A stretch of 26,123 nt of DNA, taken from SZUA-451 sp034721895 (GTDB lineage Bacteria > Campylobacterota > Campylobacteria > Campylobacterales > Sulfurovaceae). The stretch spans positions 1-26,123 of the forward strand of contig JAYEND010000035.1 of the NCBI GenBank assembly GCA_034721895.1. The letters run 5' to 3'. Numbering within the stretch: the stretch's first letter is position 1; each line of letters starts with the position of its first letter. This document shows, in pieces, positions 5,787-13,594 of this stretch. The notes under the pieces were generated by a model. That model worked only from the letters and a program-made list of their open reading frames with translations. It did not search any database and was not told the origin of the DNA. The position numbers and the translations under genes are program-made.

Positions 5787-6359
5787 CTAAAAGCTGGTGC
5801 AGATATTTTCAAGATAGCTGTCTATATCTTTGATCACTGTATCAAGATCTTTCTCGCCATCAATAACTTTCAGTATATTTTTACCTTCATAGTGCTGTTT
5901 GATCTCATTGAGTGAAGCTTTGTATGCTTTCATCTCCTGTTCAAAAATATTTTCATCTCTTCCTGAATCAAGAAAACGTTTTTTAGCCAGTTCGTCATTC
6001 ACTTTTATCTCTAAGACTGACATAAGTTTAATTTTGTCATTGTTGAATATATAGTCACAAAAGTACTTCAATTGTTTCTCTTTGCCCGGAAATCCGTCAA
6101 GTAATATCACATCAGTAGAGGCTTTGTTCACAGCATCAACAATGAGTTCAACTACAATTTGTGTAGGTACAAGCTCACCTTTTTCAACAAAACTTTTTGC
6201 GATATTCCCAACGGCTGTTTCATTTTGTACTTCTTTTTTTATCAGGTCACCTGTCGAATAACTTGTAATACTTTCTGAATGTTTCTCTGCAATTAATTTA
6301 GCATCGGTTGTTTTCCCGGATCCAGGCGCTCCGATAAGTAGAATTAGTTTTTTTGACAT
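5787..6359 (-). CDS. Adenylate kinase-like nucleoside monophosphate kinase, divergent
   Basis: A 190-residue P-loop kinase clearly of the Adk fold: Walker A LIGAPGSGKTT (residues 8-18), the NMP-binding entry YSTGDLI, and LLDGFPGKEKQ. Adenylate kinase converts ATP + AMP to 2 ADP. Compared with the standard enzyme, three AMP/catalytic-site arginines are replaced: the Arg after STGDL is Lys (GDLIKKE), the DGFPR arginine is Gly (DGFPG), and the Arg of the RxxxY helix is Glu (FEQEMKAY). The short form without a zinc LID matches Campylobacterota Adk. The start has aaggag 5 bases upstream. The surrounding DNA is AT-rich with gene debris, suggesting a mobile or relaxed region. It is probably a paralog with an altered substrate, or decaying, rather than the essential adk. 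Confidence 0.75.
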   Translation of the reverse strand: MSKKLILLIGAPGSGKTTDAKLIAEKHSESITSYSTGDLIKKEVQNETAVGNIAKSFVEKGELVPTQIVVELIVDAVNKASTDVILLDGFPGKEKQLKYFCDYIFNNDKIKLMSVLEIKVNDELAKKRFLDSGRDENIFEQEMKAYKASLNEIKQHYEGKNILKVIDGEKDLDTVIKDIDSYLENICTSF

Positions 6360-6771
6360 TTTTACTCCTTGTATATATAGAATTATATCAGATTAAAGCG
6401 TTAAACGATGCTTTCTAGAAATAAAAAGAGTTCTAAAATAATATATTGTTACACTTTATGATAATTTGGCTATGCACTCTTGGAAATAACCATTTGAACG
6501 TGTCGATAGTGAAACCCAAAAGAAAAATGTCTCTATTATCTATCCTAAAATGGGAGAAGCAATATCACTTATAAAGGAAAATCATACTTTTAAATGGTGG
6601 AATTAAAACACTATCTATCACAAATTATGATAGAAGTTTAGTAATTACTGGCTGTCGATACAAAATTTTAAAGACCTCTAAACAACAGAAAAAATGGAAG
6701 GAAAATGGAAGCGACAAAGACCCCCCTAACGTATTTTACTGTATAATTACGCAATTTTTTAAAGGATGATT
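6360..6771. other. AT-rich gene-free stretch with a small coding remnant
   Basis: About 400 bases without an intact gene. A stop-bounded 38-codon frame at 6490-6606 (+), beginning PFERVDSETQKKNVSIIYPK and ending TFKWWN, has protein-like composition but no start codon and no family I recognise. It could be the 3' end of a lost gene. The right-hand end holds the promoter and ribosome site of the malic enzyme gene. No repeats, tRNA or strong hairpins seen. Confidence 0.4.
6742..6747 (+). promoter_or_regulatory. -10 box of the malic enzyme gene
   Basis: A consensus TATAAT stands 24 bases before the start codon, giving a leader of roughly 18 bases that contains the aaagga ribosome site. No clear -35 hexamer is present, as is usual for Campylobacterota sigma-70 promoters. 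Confidence 0.55.
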
Positions 6772-8052
6772 ATGAGCAAAATAACCAAAGAAAAAGCACT
6801 GGAATATCATCAGAACGGCAAGACCGGAACCAAGCTTACCAAACCGTGTGATTCTCAGCAGGAACTTTCGCTTGCCTATACGCCGGGGGTAGCATTTCCC
6901 TGTCTGGAGATAGCAAAAGATGAAAATCTTGCTTTTAAATACACAAACAAAGCCAATCTTGTGGCAGTGGTTTCTGATGGTACTGCCGTACTTGGTTTGG
7001 GGGATATAGGACCTTTGGCCGGAAAGCCGGTCATGGAAGGAAAAGTAGTACTCTTCAAGAAATTTGCTGATGTTGATGCTTTTGACATTGAACTGGATGT
7101 CCATGAGATCGATGAGATCATTGCAACCTGTAAGGCAATTGCGCCTACCTTTGGGGGGATCAACCTGGAAGATATCAAAGCGCCCAAGTGTTTTGAGATC
7201 GAGACAAAACTGCAGGAAGCATTGGATATTCCTGTGTTCCACGATGACCAGCATGGAACCGCGATCATTACAACGGCGGCATTGATCAATGTCCTCGAGC
7301 TCACAGGGAAAAAAGTGGATGAGATCAAAATTGTTATTAATGGGGCAGGGGCGGCCGGTATTTCCTGTGCCAAGATGTACAAGAAACTCGGAGTAAAAAA
7401 TATCTTTATGTGTGACAGTAAAGGTGTTATTTCCAAGAATAGAACAGACTTCAATCAATATAAAGCACCTTTTGCTGTAGAAACAAATGCCAAAACACTG
7501 GAAGATGTGATAGTTAATGCAGATATGTTCCTTGGCCTGAGTGTTGCAGGTGCTTTGACGAAAGAGATGGTTGTCAAAATGGCACCGGAGCCTATCATTT
7601 TTGCTTTGGCCAATCCGGTACCTGAAATTTTGCCCGAAGAGGTGAAAGAGGTTCGTGATGATGTGATCATGGGAACCGGGAGATCAGACTATCCGAATCA
7701 AACCAATAATGTTTTGGGTTTCCCGTTTATCTTTCGCGGAGCGCTGGATGTCAGAGCGAGAAAGATCACCGAAGGAATGAAGATGGCAGCAGCTGAAGCT
7801 CTGGCGGCCTTGGCGAAAGAACCGGTTCCCTATTATGTCAAAGCCGCTTACCATAATGACAATATCGAGTATGGGAAAGAGCATATTATCCCGCTTCCTT
7901 TCAACAAAGAAGCTCTGATCTGGGTTGCTTCAGCTGTGGCAAAAACAGCAGTAGAAGAAGGTGTGGCGCGTATCGACAATTATGACCACGAAGCTTACAG
8001 GGAATATCTAAGATGCAAGATCTACGGATGCCCTGAAAAGGAAGAGGAGTAA
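6772..8052 (+). CDS. Malic enzyme (NAD(P)-dependent, decarboxylating)
   Basis: A 426-residue short-type malic enzyme, converting malate to pyruvate + CO2 with reduction of NAD(P)+ in the cytoplasm. The N-terminal catalytic domain shows YTPGVAFPC, VSDGTAVLGLGDIGPLAGKP and INLEDIKAPKCFEIE, then the metal site DDQHGTA. The C-terminal nucleotide domain shows GAGAAG (roughly residues 190-195) and FALANPVPEI. This is the ~400-430 residue bacterial form, not the ~760-residue MaeB fused to a phosphotransacetylase-like domain. Cofactor preference is not readable. The start at 6772 is chosen over an ATG at 6766 because the latter lies inside the aaagga ribosome site. In an autotroph using the reductive TCA cycle it can link C4 acids to pyruvate. 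Confidence 0.93.
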   Translation: MSKITKEKALEYHQNGKTGTKLTKPCDSQQELSLAYTPGVAFPCLEIAKDENLAFKYTNKANLVAVVSDGTAVLGLGDIGPLAGKPVMEGKVVLFKKFADVDAFDIELDVHEIDEIIATCKAIAPTFGGINLEDIKAPKCFEIETKLQEALDIPVFHDDQHGTAIITTAALINVLELTGKKVDEIKIVINGAGAAGISCAKMYKKLGVKNIFMCDSKGVISKNRTDFNQYKAPFAVETNAKTLEDVIVNADMFLGLSVAGALTKEMVVKMAPEPIIFALANPVPEILPEEVKEVRDDVIMGTGRSDYPNQTNNVLGFPFIFRGALDVRARKITEGMKMAAAEALAALAKEPVPYYVKAAYHNDNIEYGKEHIIPLPFNKEALIWVASAVAKTAVEEGVARIDNYDHEAYREYLRCKIYGCPEKEEE

Positions 8053-8082
8053 GCAAGCGACAACTGCTTAGTGTAAAGCTGA

Positions 8083-8088
8083 TATAAT
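8083..8088 (+). promoter_or_regulatory. -10 box of the DUF2868/GTPase operon
   Basis: A consensus TATAAT lies 27 bases before the ATG at 8116 in the short spacer after the malic enzyme gene, so the pair can be transcribed independently. No clear -35 is visible. Confidence 0.5.
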
Positions 8089-8115
8089 GAGCCAAAAAAT
8101 TTAATTTGAGTATGT

Positions 8116-9522
8116 ATGGCAGAAAAAAATACCCATCCTGAGTTGAAAGATTATATCGATCTCCATGAACTGATGCAATTGAAGGACAGTTCTCACGAAG
8201 GGAACCGAAGTTTCGGACTGGCCCATAAAGATTTGCTGGAGAAGCCCCGTCAGCTTCTCACTCTCTGGATAGAGGAGCATCGTCATCTTCTCTCTCAGCC
8301 TTCTGTCTCCGAACGACTTGTCAAAATACTTTCCGGAGTTACGCTGCTGCTTTTGATCTTCTCTTTTTTCCTGGGGATTTTTTCCGGCATCGGACTGCTT
8401 CGATATAGTGGGAGTGAACCGGTTAATCTGATCTATTTTCTCGCAGCAGTTTTTTTACTTCCATTGGTAACGATGACCATGACACTGATAGCCATGCTGC
8501 GTACGAACCGGTCTGAGAGTTTGCTGGTTCATCTCTCTCCGGCCTACTGGATGGAAAGAATCGTAATGCTTTTACCTGGCAAAAGCCGTGAAATGATCAG
8601 TAATATACAGATAAATCCGCTGATCGGCAACTGGATCGTGATCAGGCGTTCGCAGGAGCTTGCACTGGCTTTTTCCCTGGGTCTGTTTCTTGCTCTTCTT
8701 GGAATAGTGGCGAGCAAGGATATTGCCTTTAGCTGGAGCACCACACTTCAGATCACACCTGAAGATTTTCATCATTTTCTCTCAATGATCGCTTTGCCAT
8801 GGCGAGAATTTTTACCACAGGCTGTACCTTCTCTGGAGCTGATCGAAAAAAGCCACTATTTCAGACTGGGAGGCAAACTGGGCAGTGAAATGGTCAGTCA
8901 TGCAGCGTTGCTGGGTGAATGGTGGAAATTTTTGGCAATGACGACACTCTTTTATGCCCTGTTTCTGCGCTTTTTACTCTTTTTGTTGGCGAGTAGCGGT
9001 CTCAGGCATGCTATCGAGCGGGCGATCTTTTCGATAGAAGGTGTTCGGGATATGCTCCGTGAGATGCAGGAGCCTCTCATCAAGTCGGAAGCACCCGTAT
9101 TGGAGCCATTATTTGAAAAAAGAGATGACCTGGATATGGTTGTGGGCAGATCATTGGAAGATCATTATGAGTCTGTGATCGGCTGGGCATTGGACAAAGA
9201 AACGCTTATACTTCAAAATGAAAGAGAAGGGGTCTCCGCCGATATACTGTATGAGGCAGGTGGATTGCATTCGCTGGAAGAGGATCAGAAGGTGATCGAC
9301 AGTGTTCATGGAAATATTCTGTTTTATGTCAAATCATGGGAACCACCGACGATGGACTTTATAGATTTTCTGACTGCATTGAGTCTTGAGAACAGTGAAT
9401 TAATCCTTCTCTATCCTTTGGGGACACTGGAACAGGAGTATGAAGCCAGCAAAGAAGATTTTGAAATTTGGGCACGAAAAGTAAGCTCACTCAATGCAGA
9501 TAATATCAGGATGAAAGAATGA
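8116..9522 (+). CDS. DUF2868 integral membrane protein
   Basis: A 468-residue membrane protein of the DUF2868 family, function unknown. Four hydrophobic segments are apparent: about 73-97 (ILSGVTLLLLIFSFFLGIF), 105-127 (FLAAVFLLPLVTMTMTLIAM), 185-205 (LALAFSLGLFLALLGIVAS) and 275-298 (FLAMTTLFYALFLRFLLFLL). A cytoplasmic C-terminal region of ~160 residues contains acidic stretches. The N-terminus is soluble. Its stop overlaps the start of the DUF3482 GTPase by four bases (ATGA), and this DUF2868/DUF3482 pairing recurs in other proteobacteria, so the two probably act as a membrane anchor and its GTPase. The ribosome site is weak. Confidence 0.82.
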   Translation: MAEKNTHPELKDYIDLHELMQLKDSSHEGNRSFGLAHKDLLEKPRQLLTLWIEEHRHLLSQPSVSERLVKILSGVTLLLLIFSFFLGIFSGIGLLRYSGSEPVNLIYFLAAVFLLPLVTMTMTLIAMLRTNRSESLLVHLSPAYWMERIVMLLPGKSREMISNIQINPLIGNWIVIRRSQELALAFSLGLFLALLGIVASKDIAFSWSTTLQITPEDFHHFLSMIALPWREFLPQAVPSLELIEKSHYFRLGGKLGSEMVSHAALLGEWWKFLAMTTLFYALFLRFLLFLLASSGLRHAIERAIFSIEGVRDMLREMQEPLIKSEAPVLEPLFEKRDDLDMVVGRSLEDHYESVIGWALDKETLILQNEREGVSADILYEAGGLHSLEEDQKVIDSVHGNILFYVKSWEPPTMDFIDFLTALSLENSELILLYPLGTLEQEYEASKEDFEIWARKVSSLNADNIRMKE

Positions 9523-10925
9523 TACAAAACGATCTTGACCACCCTAAATTTGCCGTAGTAGGACACCCGAACAAAGGTAAGAGCAGTATCGTCTCGACAT
9601 TGGCACATGATGAGAGTGTGCAGATATCCAAGACACCGGGGACGACAACAAAACAGCGCTCTTTTCCCTTGCAGATCGATGGAGAAACGCTTTATGAGCT
9701 TTATGACACTCCGGGGTTCCAAAGAGCCAGAGCGGTACTCGCCTGGCTCAACCAGGAAGAAGTATCCGCTGACCAGAAAGCAGATAGAGTCAGGCGGTTT
9801 GTCTATGAACATCGGGATGATCCGCGTTTTCAGGATGAAGTAGAACTGCTCGAACCGATCCTGGATGGGGCAGGGATCATCTATGTGGTGGATGGATCCA
9901 AGCCTTATGGGGTGGAGTATGAGGCAGAGATGGAGATATTGCGCTGGACAGGGCAGCCATCGATGGCGCTGATCAATCTGATCGACGATACGGACTATGT
10001 AGAGGAGTGGAAAAAGGCTTTAGGACATTATTTTCGTCTGGTGAGAGTGTTCAACCCTATGGAAGCCAATTTTTCACAGCATATCGTCCTGTTGGAGAGT
10101 ATGGCACAGCTCAAGGAGGAGTGGACACCTTTGGTAAAGCGTTCGATTGAGATATTCAGACGCTATCAACAGCAAAAGATCAATGACTCATCGGAACTGA
10201 TCACGGAACTGATCGCAGATTCTCTCAGTTATGTCGCTTCCTTGCCTATAGCCGGTGAGGAAGCGGGCGCAAAGGAGAAAGAGCGAGTATTGGAGAAGTA
10301 TAAAGCACATCTTCGCAAGTTTGAAGAGGTGACTCAGCGCAAGATCGCTAAGGTCTGGCATCACAGCAAGCTGGAAAAAGAAGAGATGATACCGCTATTT
10401 GGGGAGATGGATCTTTTTTCAAAAGAGAGTGCATCACTCTTTGGTTTGAGCAGAAAAGAGATGATGCTTACCGGTGCAGCAGGAGGTGCACTGACCGGCT
10501 CCGGTATTGATCTGATGCTGGGAGGAACAAGCCTGATGATGGGATCTGCTATCGGTGCATTAGTCGGTGGAGCAGGTGCAATGTTGGGGTTTGGTGAAAT
10601 TGCCCAGATGAAAGTGTTGGGCCAAAAACTGGGAAACAGGCGACTCGAAGTCGGACCGATGCAAAATAAAAATTTCCCTTACATTTTGTTGCGCCGGGCA
10701 CTCTACTTTACGCAGGAGGTTGCTACTCGTCCTCATGCAGATAGAAGTAAAATTTCTATGGACAGTGAAGCACTTCTTGAGACCCAGTGGATCGATGACG
10801 AGAGTAAAAAAAAGATGGAAAAACTGCATCAGGATTTTCGAAGCGGCAATGCAATCAAAGAGAAACAGTTTCAGCAGTATAGTGAATTGGTTCAATCCAT
10901 TCTTTTGAAACAGATCGACCATTAG
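9519..10925 (+). CDS. DUF3482 family TrmE/Era-like GTPase with glycine-zipper segment
   Basis: A 468-residue protein. The N-terminal GTPase domain has a P-loop GHPNKGKS (15-22), a switch-I threonine cluster (TPGTTTKQRS), and G3 as DTPGF (63-67). The G4 motif is degenerate: the expected NKxD reads NLIDDTD (AMALINLIDDTDY region), a feature I recall as typical for this family, so guanine specificity may be reduced. The middle is helical and charged. Around residues 320-355 a glycine-rich hydrophobic stretch (TGAAGGALTGSG, MGSAIGALVGGAGAML) looks like a membrane-inserting glycine zipper. Translation is coupled to the membrane partner by an ATGA overlap. The molecular role is unknown. Confidence 0.84.
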   Translation: MIQNDLDHPKFAVVGHPNKGKSSIVSTLAHDESVQISKTPGTTTKQRSFPLQIDGETLYELYDTPGFQRARAVLAWLNQEEVSADQKADRVRRFVYEHRDDPRFQDEVELLEPILDGAGIIYVVDGSKPYGVEYEAEMEILRWTGQPSMALINLIDDTDYVEEWKKALGHYFRLVRVFNPMEANFSQHIVLLESMAQLKEEWTPLVKRSIEIFRRYQQQKINDSSELITELIADSLSYVASLPIAGEEAGAKEKERVLEKYKAHLRKFEEVTQRKIAKVWHHSKLEKEEMIPLFGEMDLFSKESASLFGLSRKEMMLTGAAGGALTGSGIDLMLGGTSLMMGSAIGALVGGAGAMLGFGEIAQMKVLGQKLGNRRLEVGPMQNKNFPYILLRRALYFTQEVATRPHADRSKISMDSEALLETQWIDDESKKKMEKLHQDFRSGNAIKEKQFQQYSELVQSILLKQIDH

Positions 10926-10929
10926 ACTG

Positions 10930-11040
10930 TAGGGTGCGTAACCACGCACCTAAAAAATATGCAAACAACACACAAGAAGATAATTATTGTGTATATCCAT
11001 TCAATCCAATGTATAAATTGGTGCGTGATTACGCACCCTA
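10930..11040. repeat. Palindromic repeat element (MITE/REP-like), 21-bp terminal inverted repeats
   Basis: The left arm at 10930-10950 begins TAGGGTGCGTAACCACGCAC and the right arm at 11020-11040 is its inverse complement with one mismatch. Each arm is itself a small hairpin (GGTGCGT / ACGCACC). The 69 bases between are AT-rich with no coding potential. The left arm starts four bases after the GTPase stop, and the last three bases of the right arm form the stop codon of the convergent pgpA. It likely also works as a terminator for both genes. Confidence 0.75.
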
Positions 11041-11529
11041 AAATAACTTGTCTATTCCTATCAATATAACTATCGTCAGGAATCCTGCTGCAAAGCCAGC
11101 CAGGATATCGTCTCCCATTACGCCAAGGCCACCTTTGACATTTCGATCGATCCAACCGATGGTAGAGGGTTTCCAAATGTCAAAGAGACGAAAAGAAGCA
11201 AAGCTGAAGAGAATGGCTAACCACTCTGCATAGGGATAAGAGACGGTGAGTGCAGTGGTATATGAAATCAGCAATGTCAGCCAGATTCCTACTGCCTCAT
11301 CGATGACGATCTCTTTTTGATCATGTTCACCTGTGAGTTTCTCATACTTGTTGATTTCGAAAATACCGATCACTGTAACAGCCAGTGTCACCATGAAAAG
11401 TGTCTCAGGTCCCATGAAGTACAGGATTGCAACTCCAACAGGAAGGGCAGCCAGCGTACCGACTGTACCAGGTGCCTTGGGACTGAGCCCCGCACCAAAA
11501 AAAGTTAAAAAAAGTTTTTGCAGATTCAT
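11038..11529 (-). CDS. pgpA: Phosphatidylglycerophosphatase A
   Basis: A 163-residue inner-membrane enzyme that removes phosphate from phosphatidylglycerophosphate to give phosphatidylglycerol. It shows the family signature near the N-terminus (FFGAGLSPKAPGTVGTLAAL), the central acidic motif KEIVIDEAVGIWL and the C-terminal GGLGVMGDDILAGFAAG, with about four hydrophobic segments. The length is normal. It is the last gene of a leftward operon behind the Sat-like gene (15-base gap), as in Campylobacter. The stop codon TAG is supplied by the inner edge of the palindromic repeat. The C-terminus is just GIDKLF, so the original end may have been altered by the insertion. Confidence 0.93.
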   Translation of the reverse strand: MNLQKLFLTFFGAGLSPKAPGTVGTLAALPVGVAILYFMGPETLFMVTLAVTVIGIFEINKYEKLTGEHDQKEIVIDEAVGIWLTLLISYTTALTVSYPYAEWLAILFSFASFRLFDIWKPSTIGWIDRNVKGGLGVMGDDILAGFAAGFLTIVILIGIDKLF

Positions 11530-11544
11530 TTTCCATCCCCCTTT

Positions 11545-12735
11545 TTAAGTCAGTGCCGTCGTTTGATAGAGTTCTGCAAGTTTGATGTAAAACTGCTCTT
11601 CACTCTGCTGCTCGAGCAGGCCGGAACCCGGCATGATAGAGTAGTGCATCTCCTGAAGATTCTCGAAACGGTCAGGAAAAAGGGCTGCGAGGATACTGGC
11701 AGAAACTTCTTTGCGAACCAGAAGGGGTGGCGGAATGATACCGCTTTGGATCAATTTCATAATAGAGTCTGAGTGATAATAGATATGGTGGTGTCTTCCA
11801 TGCGGACAGGTTTGGGTACTGACCAATGTATTGCAGATTTCGCAATAGACATACTCATCAACTGTAGTAATCGTAATTTTGCTATTTTTGAAACTGTCAA
11901 AGATCGTGTTGAGACGATTTTTATCATAATAGAGTCCAAGACCTGCATGTTTCTTCCCTATGACCAATTCATTGCAACCATAGTTTTTGGCCAGAAGTGC
12001 ATCAAGTACGAGTTCATTATAACCTGCAAAGATATAGGTATTCTCAAACGGTACAATGATCACTTTGTTTTTCGGCAGGTAATGATCAACAAAGGTACTG
12101 AGTGCATTGTGACGGATATCATAGCGCAACCCTTCAGAAGTAAAAGGTTTTCTGAGAAAAATAACCAACATATCTGAAGAGTTGAGCGTCTGCCTTATCA
12201 TTCGTTCGTGAGCACGATTGAAAGGATTGGCTGTCAGCATCATGGCTGAAATCTTGGTGGCGCCGGTACGGTCGATCATACTTTTTATCCGCTTTTTGTT
12301 GTCGGCCAGAAGAGGGTACTCAACACTATATTCTCCGCTGATAGCAATATCGCCAAGCCTGGCCATGGTATTAATAACACCGGGATGGTCAGGATCGCTG
12401 GTACCGTAGATATGGCTCAGTCGCGCCCTGGGATCGATCGAAAAGGTTTCATCAGCAATGAGCTCTCCGACTTTTGTCTCTTTGTTCACCAGGTCCAGTA
12501 CTTCACCTTTGGTGACAGAGAGAAGAACCTCCCTGTTCCTTTTCCCTTTAGGTGCAAGAATGAAAGCAAAAGGATAGGGGAACCCTTTGAACATTCTGGT
12601 ACTATCAACCTCGTTTGCCTCTTTCTGATTCATAAGCCCTTTGACGGGAGAGATCAGTCCGGCCTTGACCAGAGCCAGTGTGGAGAGTGCCTCCGCGTCA
12701 ATATAAAGTGATCTATTTTTTCTTAAAGATGCCAT
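11545..12735 (-). CDS. Sulfate adenylyltransferase-like protein with altered active-site motifs
   Basis: A 396-residue protein with the ATP sulfurylase layout: an N-terminal PUA-like domain (SPVKGLMNQKEANEV), a catalytic nucleotidyltransferase domain, and the cysteine/histidine zinc-type motif of dissimilatory Sat (YCEICNTLVSTQTCPHGRHH) followed by IPPPLLVRKEV. ATP sulfurylase exchanges ATP + sulfate with APS + PPi. Key motifs deviate: Q-x-R-N-P-x-H-x-x-H is LTANPFNRAHE, so the arginine and first histidine are lost; GRDHAG is GKKHAG; SGT-x-x-R is SDSIMK. It may act on another substrate or have a regulatory role. The start at 12735 (aaggaag before ATG) overlaps the response-regulator gene by 23 bases; an upstream ATG would overlap by 128. 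The pairing with the HP1021-type regulator is conserved in Campylobacterota. Confidence 0.78.
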   Translation of the reverse strand: MASLRKNRSLYIDAEALSTLALVKAGLISPVKGLMNQKEANEVDSTRMFKGFPYPFAFILAPKGKRNREVLLSVTKGEVLDLVNKETKVGELIADETFSIDPRARLSHIYGTSDPDHPGVINTMARLGDIAISGEYSVEYPLLADNKKRIKSMIDRTGATKISAMMLTANPFNRAHERMIRQTLNSSDMLVIFLRKPFTSEGLRYDIRHNALSTFVDHYLPKNKVIIVPFENTYIFAGYNELVLDALLAKNYGCNELVIGKKHAGLGLYYDKNRLNTIFDSFKNSKITITTVDEYVYCEICNTLVSTQTCPHGRHHHIYYHSDSIMKLIQSGIIPPPLLVRKEVSASILAALFPDRFENLQEMHYSIMPGSGLLEQQSEEQFYIKLAELYQTTALT

Positions 12736-13594
12736 ACTTCTTCCTTTTTTCCCATAAGCTTTTTCTGGAGATTCCCAGTTTTTTGGAAAGTTCGGTATCA
12801 GGGAACTTGTACTGGAAACTGTTGACGATAAATTTGACATAATCGTCGATAGTCAGGATCTCATTCTGGTCATAAAGTTTGCTCTCGGTCCTGAGTTCGA
12901 TCGTTTCGAAAGGCGTTTCGACATCGGAGGTCGTTGAGAGGATAAAGTCACTTTTTCTGATCAGATCTATGAGTATTTCTCTATCAGATTTTTTGAGAAC
13001 CTGCATATCTGCGATATAGAGCAGCGAACCTGGTACAGCAGAGGCAATTTTCTCTTTCCAGCCTTTATTTGTCAGAGGGATAAAGCTGAGCAGTCTACGG
13101 TGTGTTTCTGCATAGGAGAAGGCCACCTTATCTACCAATCTTGGATAGTTGGTGAGGATGACTGTAGGGGTATTGATCTTCTCGATATTGACATCCAGAG
13201 TAATATCTTTGAGAAGATTCTGGGTATATTCGGCAAAGAGATGGTTTTGCTGTCTAAGCTCCTGATACTCTCTATAGTGTTCAATTTTTCGAAGCAGCTC
13301 CTCGATCATAAATGGTTTGACGATATAATCTTTGGCACCCTGTTTCAATGGTTCACTGACGGTGTCATTGTTGATATAGCTGACCATTAGAATGATGATC
13401 TTGCTCTTAAATCGTGAGATGAGAGGAGAGCAGTTCTGGCCCGGCATAGTAGTCGACAGGAGGTAGACATCTCCCTCGCTATGCAGCGCCTCATTGATCG
13501 AGCTGTATATGTCAGTCTCAAATCCGTTTTCGTTCATCTTGGCGGAAATACTCTGCGCCAGATAGAGTTCATTTTCTACAATAATTATCTTCAT
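12713..13594 (-). CDS. HP1021/Cj1608-type atypical orphan response regulator
   Basis: A 293-residue protein with a receiver-like N-domain (1-120) and a C-terminal Fis-like helix-turn-helix (LSKKLGISRKSLWEKRKKYGI, about 268-288). The receiver lacks the phosphorylation pocket: the position of the acceptor aspartate reads LLSTTMPG (Ser47), and the acidic pair after strand 1 is E7-N8. The lysine of the fifth strand is kept (YIVKPF). This matches Helicobacter pylori HP1021, which acts without phosphorylation, binds oriC and regulates stress and metabolic genes. Size (HP1021 is ~300 residues) and position next to ispDF agree. It starts four bases inside the end of ispDF (ATG at 13594 overlaps the stop) and overlaps the Sat-like start, so the three are translationally coupled. 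The signal it senses here is unknown. Confidence 0.87.
   Translation of the reverse strand: MKIIIVENELYLAQSISAKMNENGFETDIYSSINEALHSEGDVYLLSTTMPGQNCSPLISRFKSKIIILMVSYINNDTVSEPLKQGAKDYIVKPFMIEELLRKIEHYREYQELRQQNHLFAEYTQNLLKDITLDVNIEKINTPTVILTNYPRLVDKVAFSYAETHRRLLSFIPLTNKGWKEKIASAVPGSLLYIADMQVLKKSDREILIDLIRKSDFILSTTSDVETPFETIELRTESKLYDQNEILTIDDYVKFIVNSFQYKFPDTELSKKLGISRKSLWEKRKKYGIFKKK

Noticed and set aside
6736..7458. Minus-strand open frame of 240 codons over the malic enzyme start
   Set aside because: It is antisense to a well-conserved enzyme domain, with cysteine/phenylalanine-rich nonsense composition and no motif.
12736..12840. Upstream ATG extension of the Sat-like gene
   Set aside because: It would overlap the response-regulator helix-turn-helix by 128 bases and adds a low-complexity Ser/Pro stretch not expected in Sat; the ATG at 12735 with its own purine-rich site is preferred.
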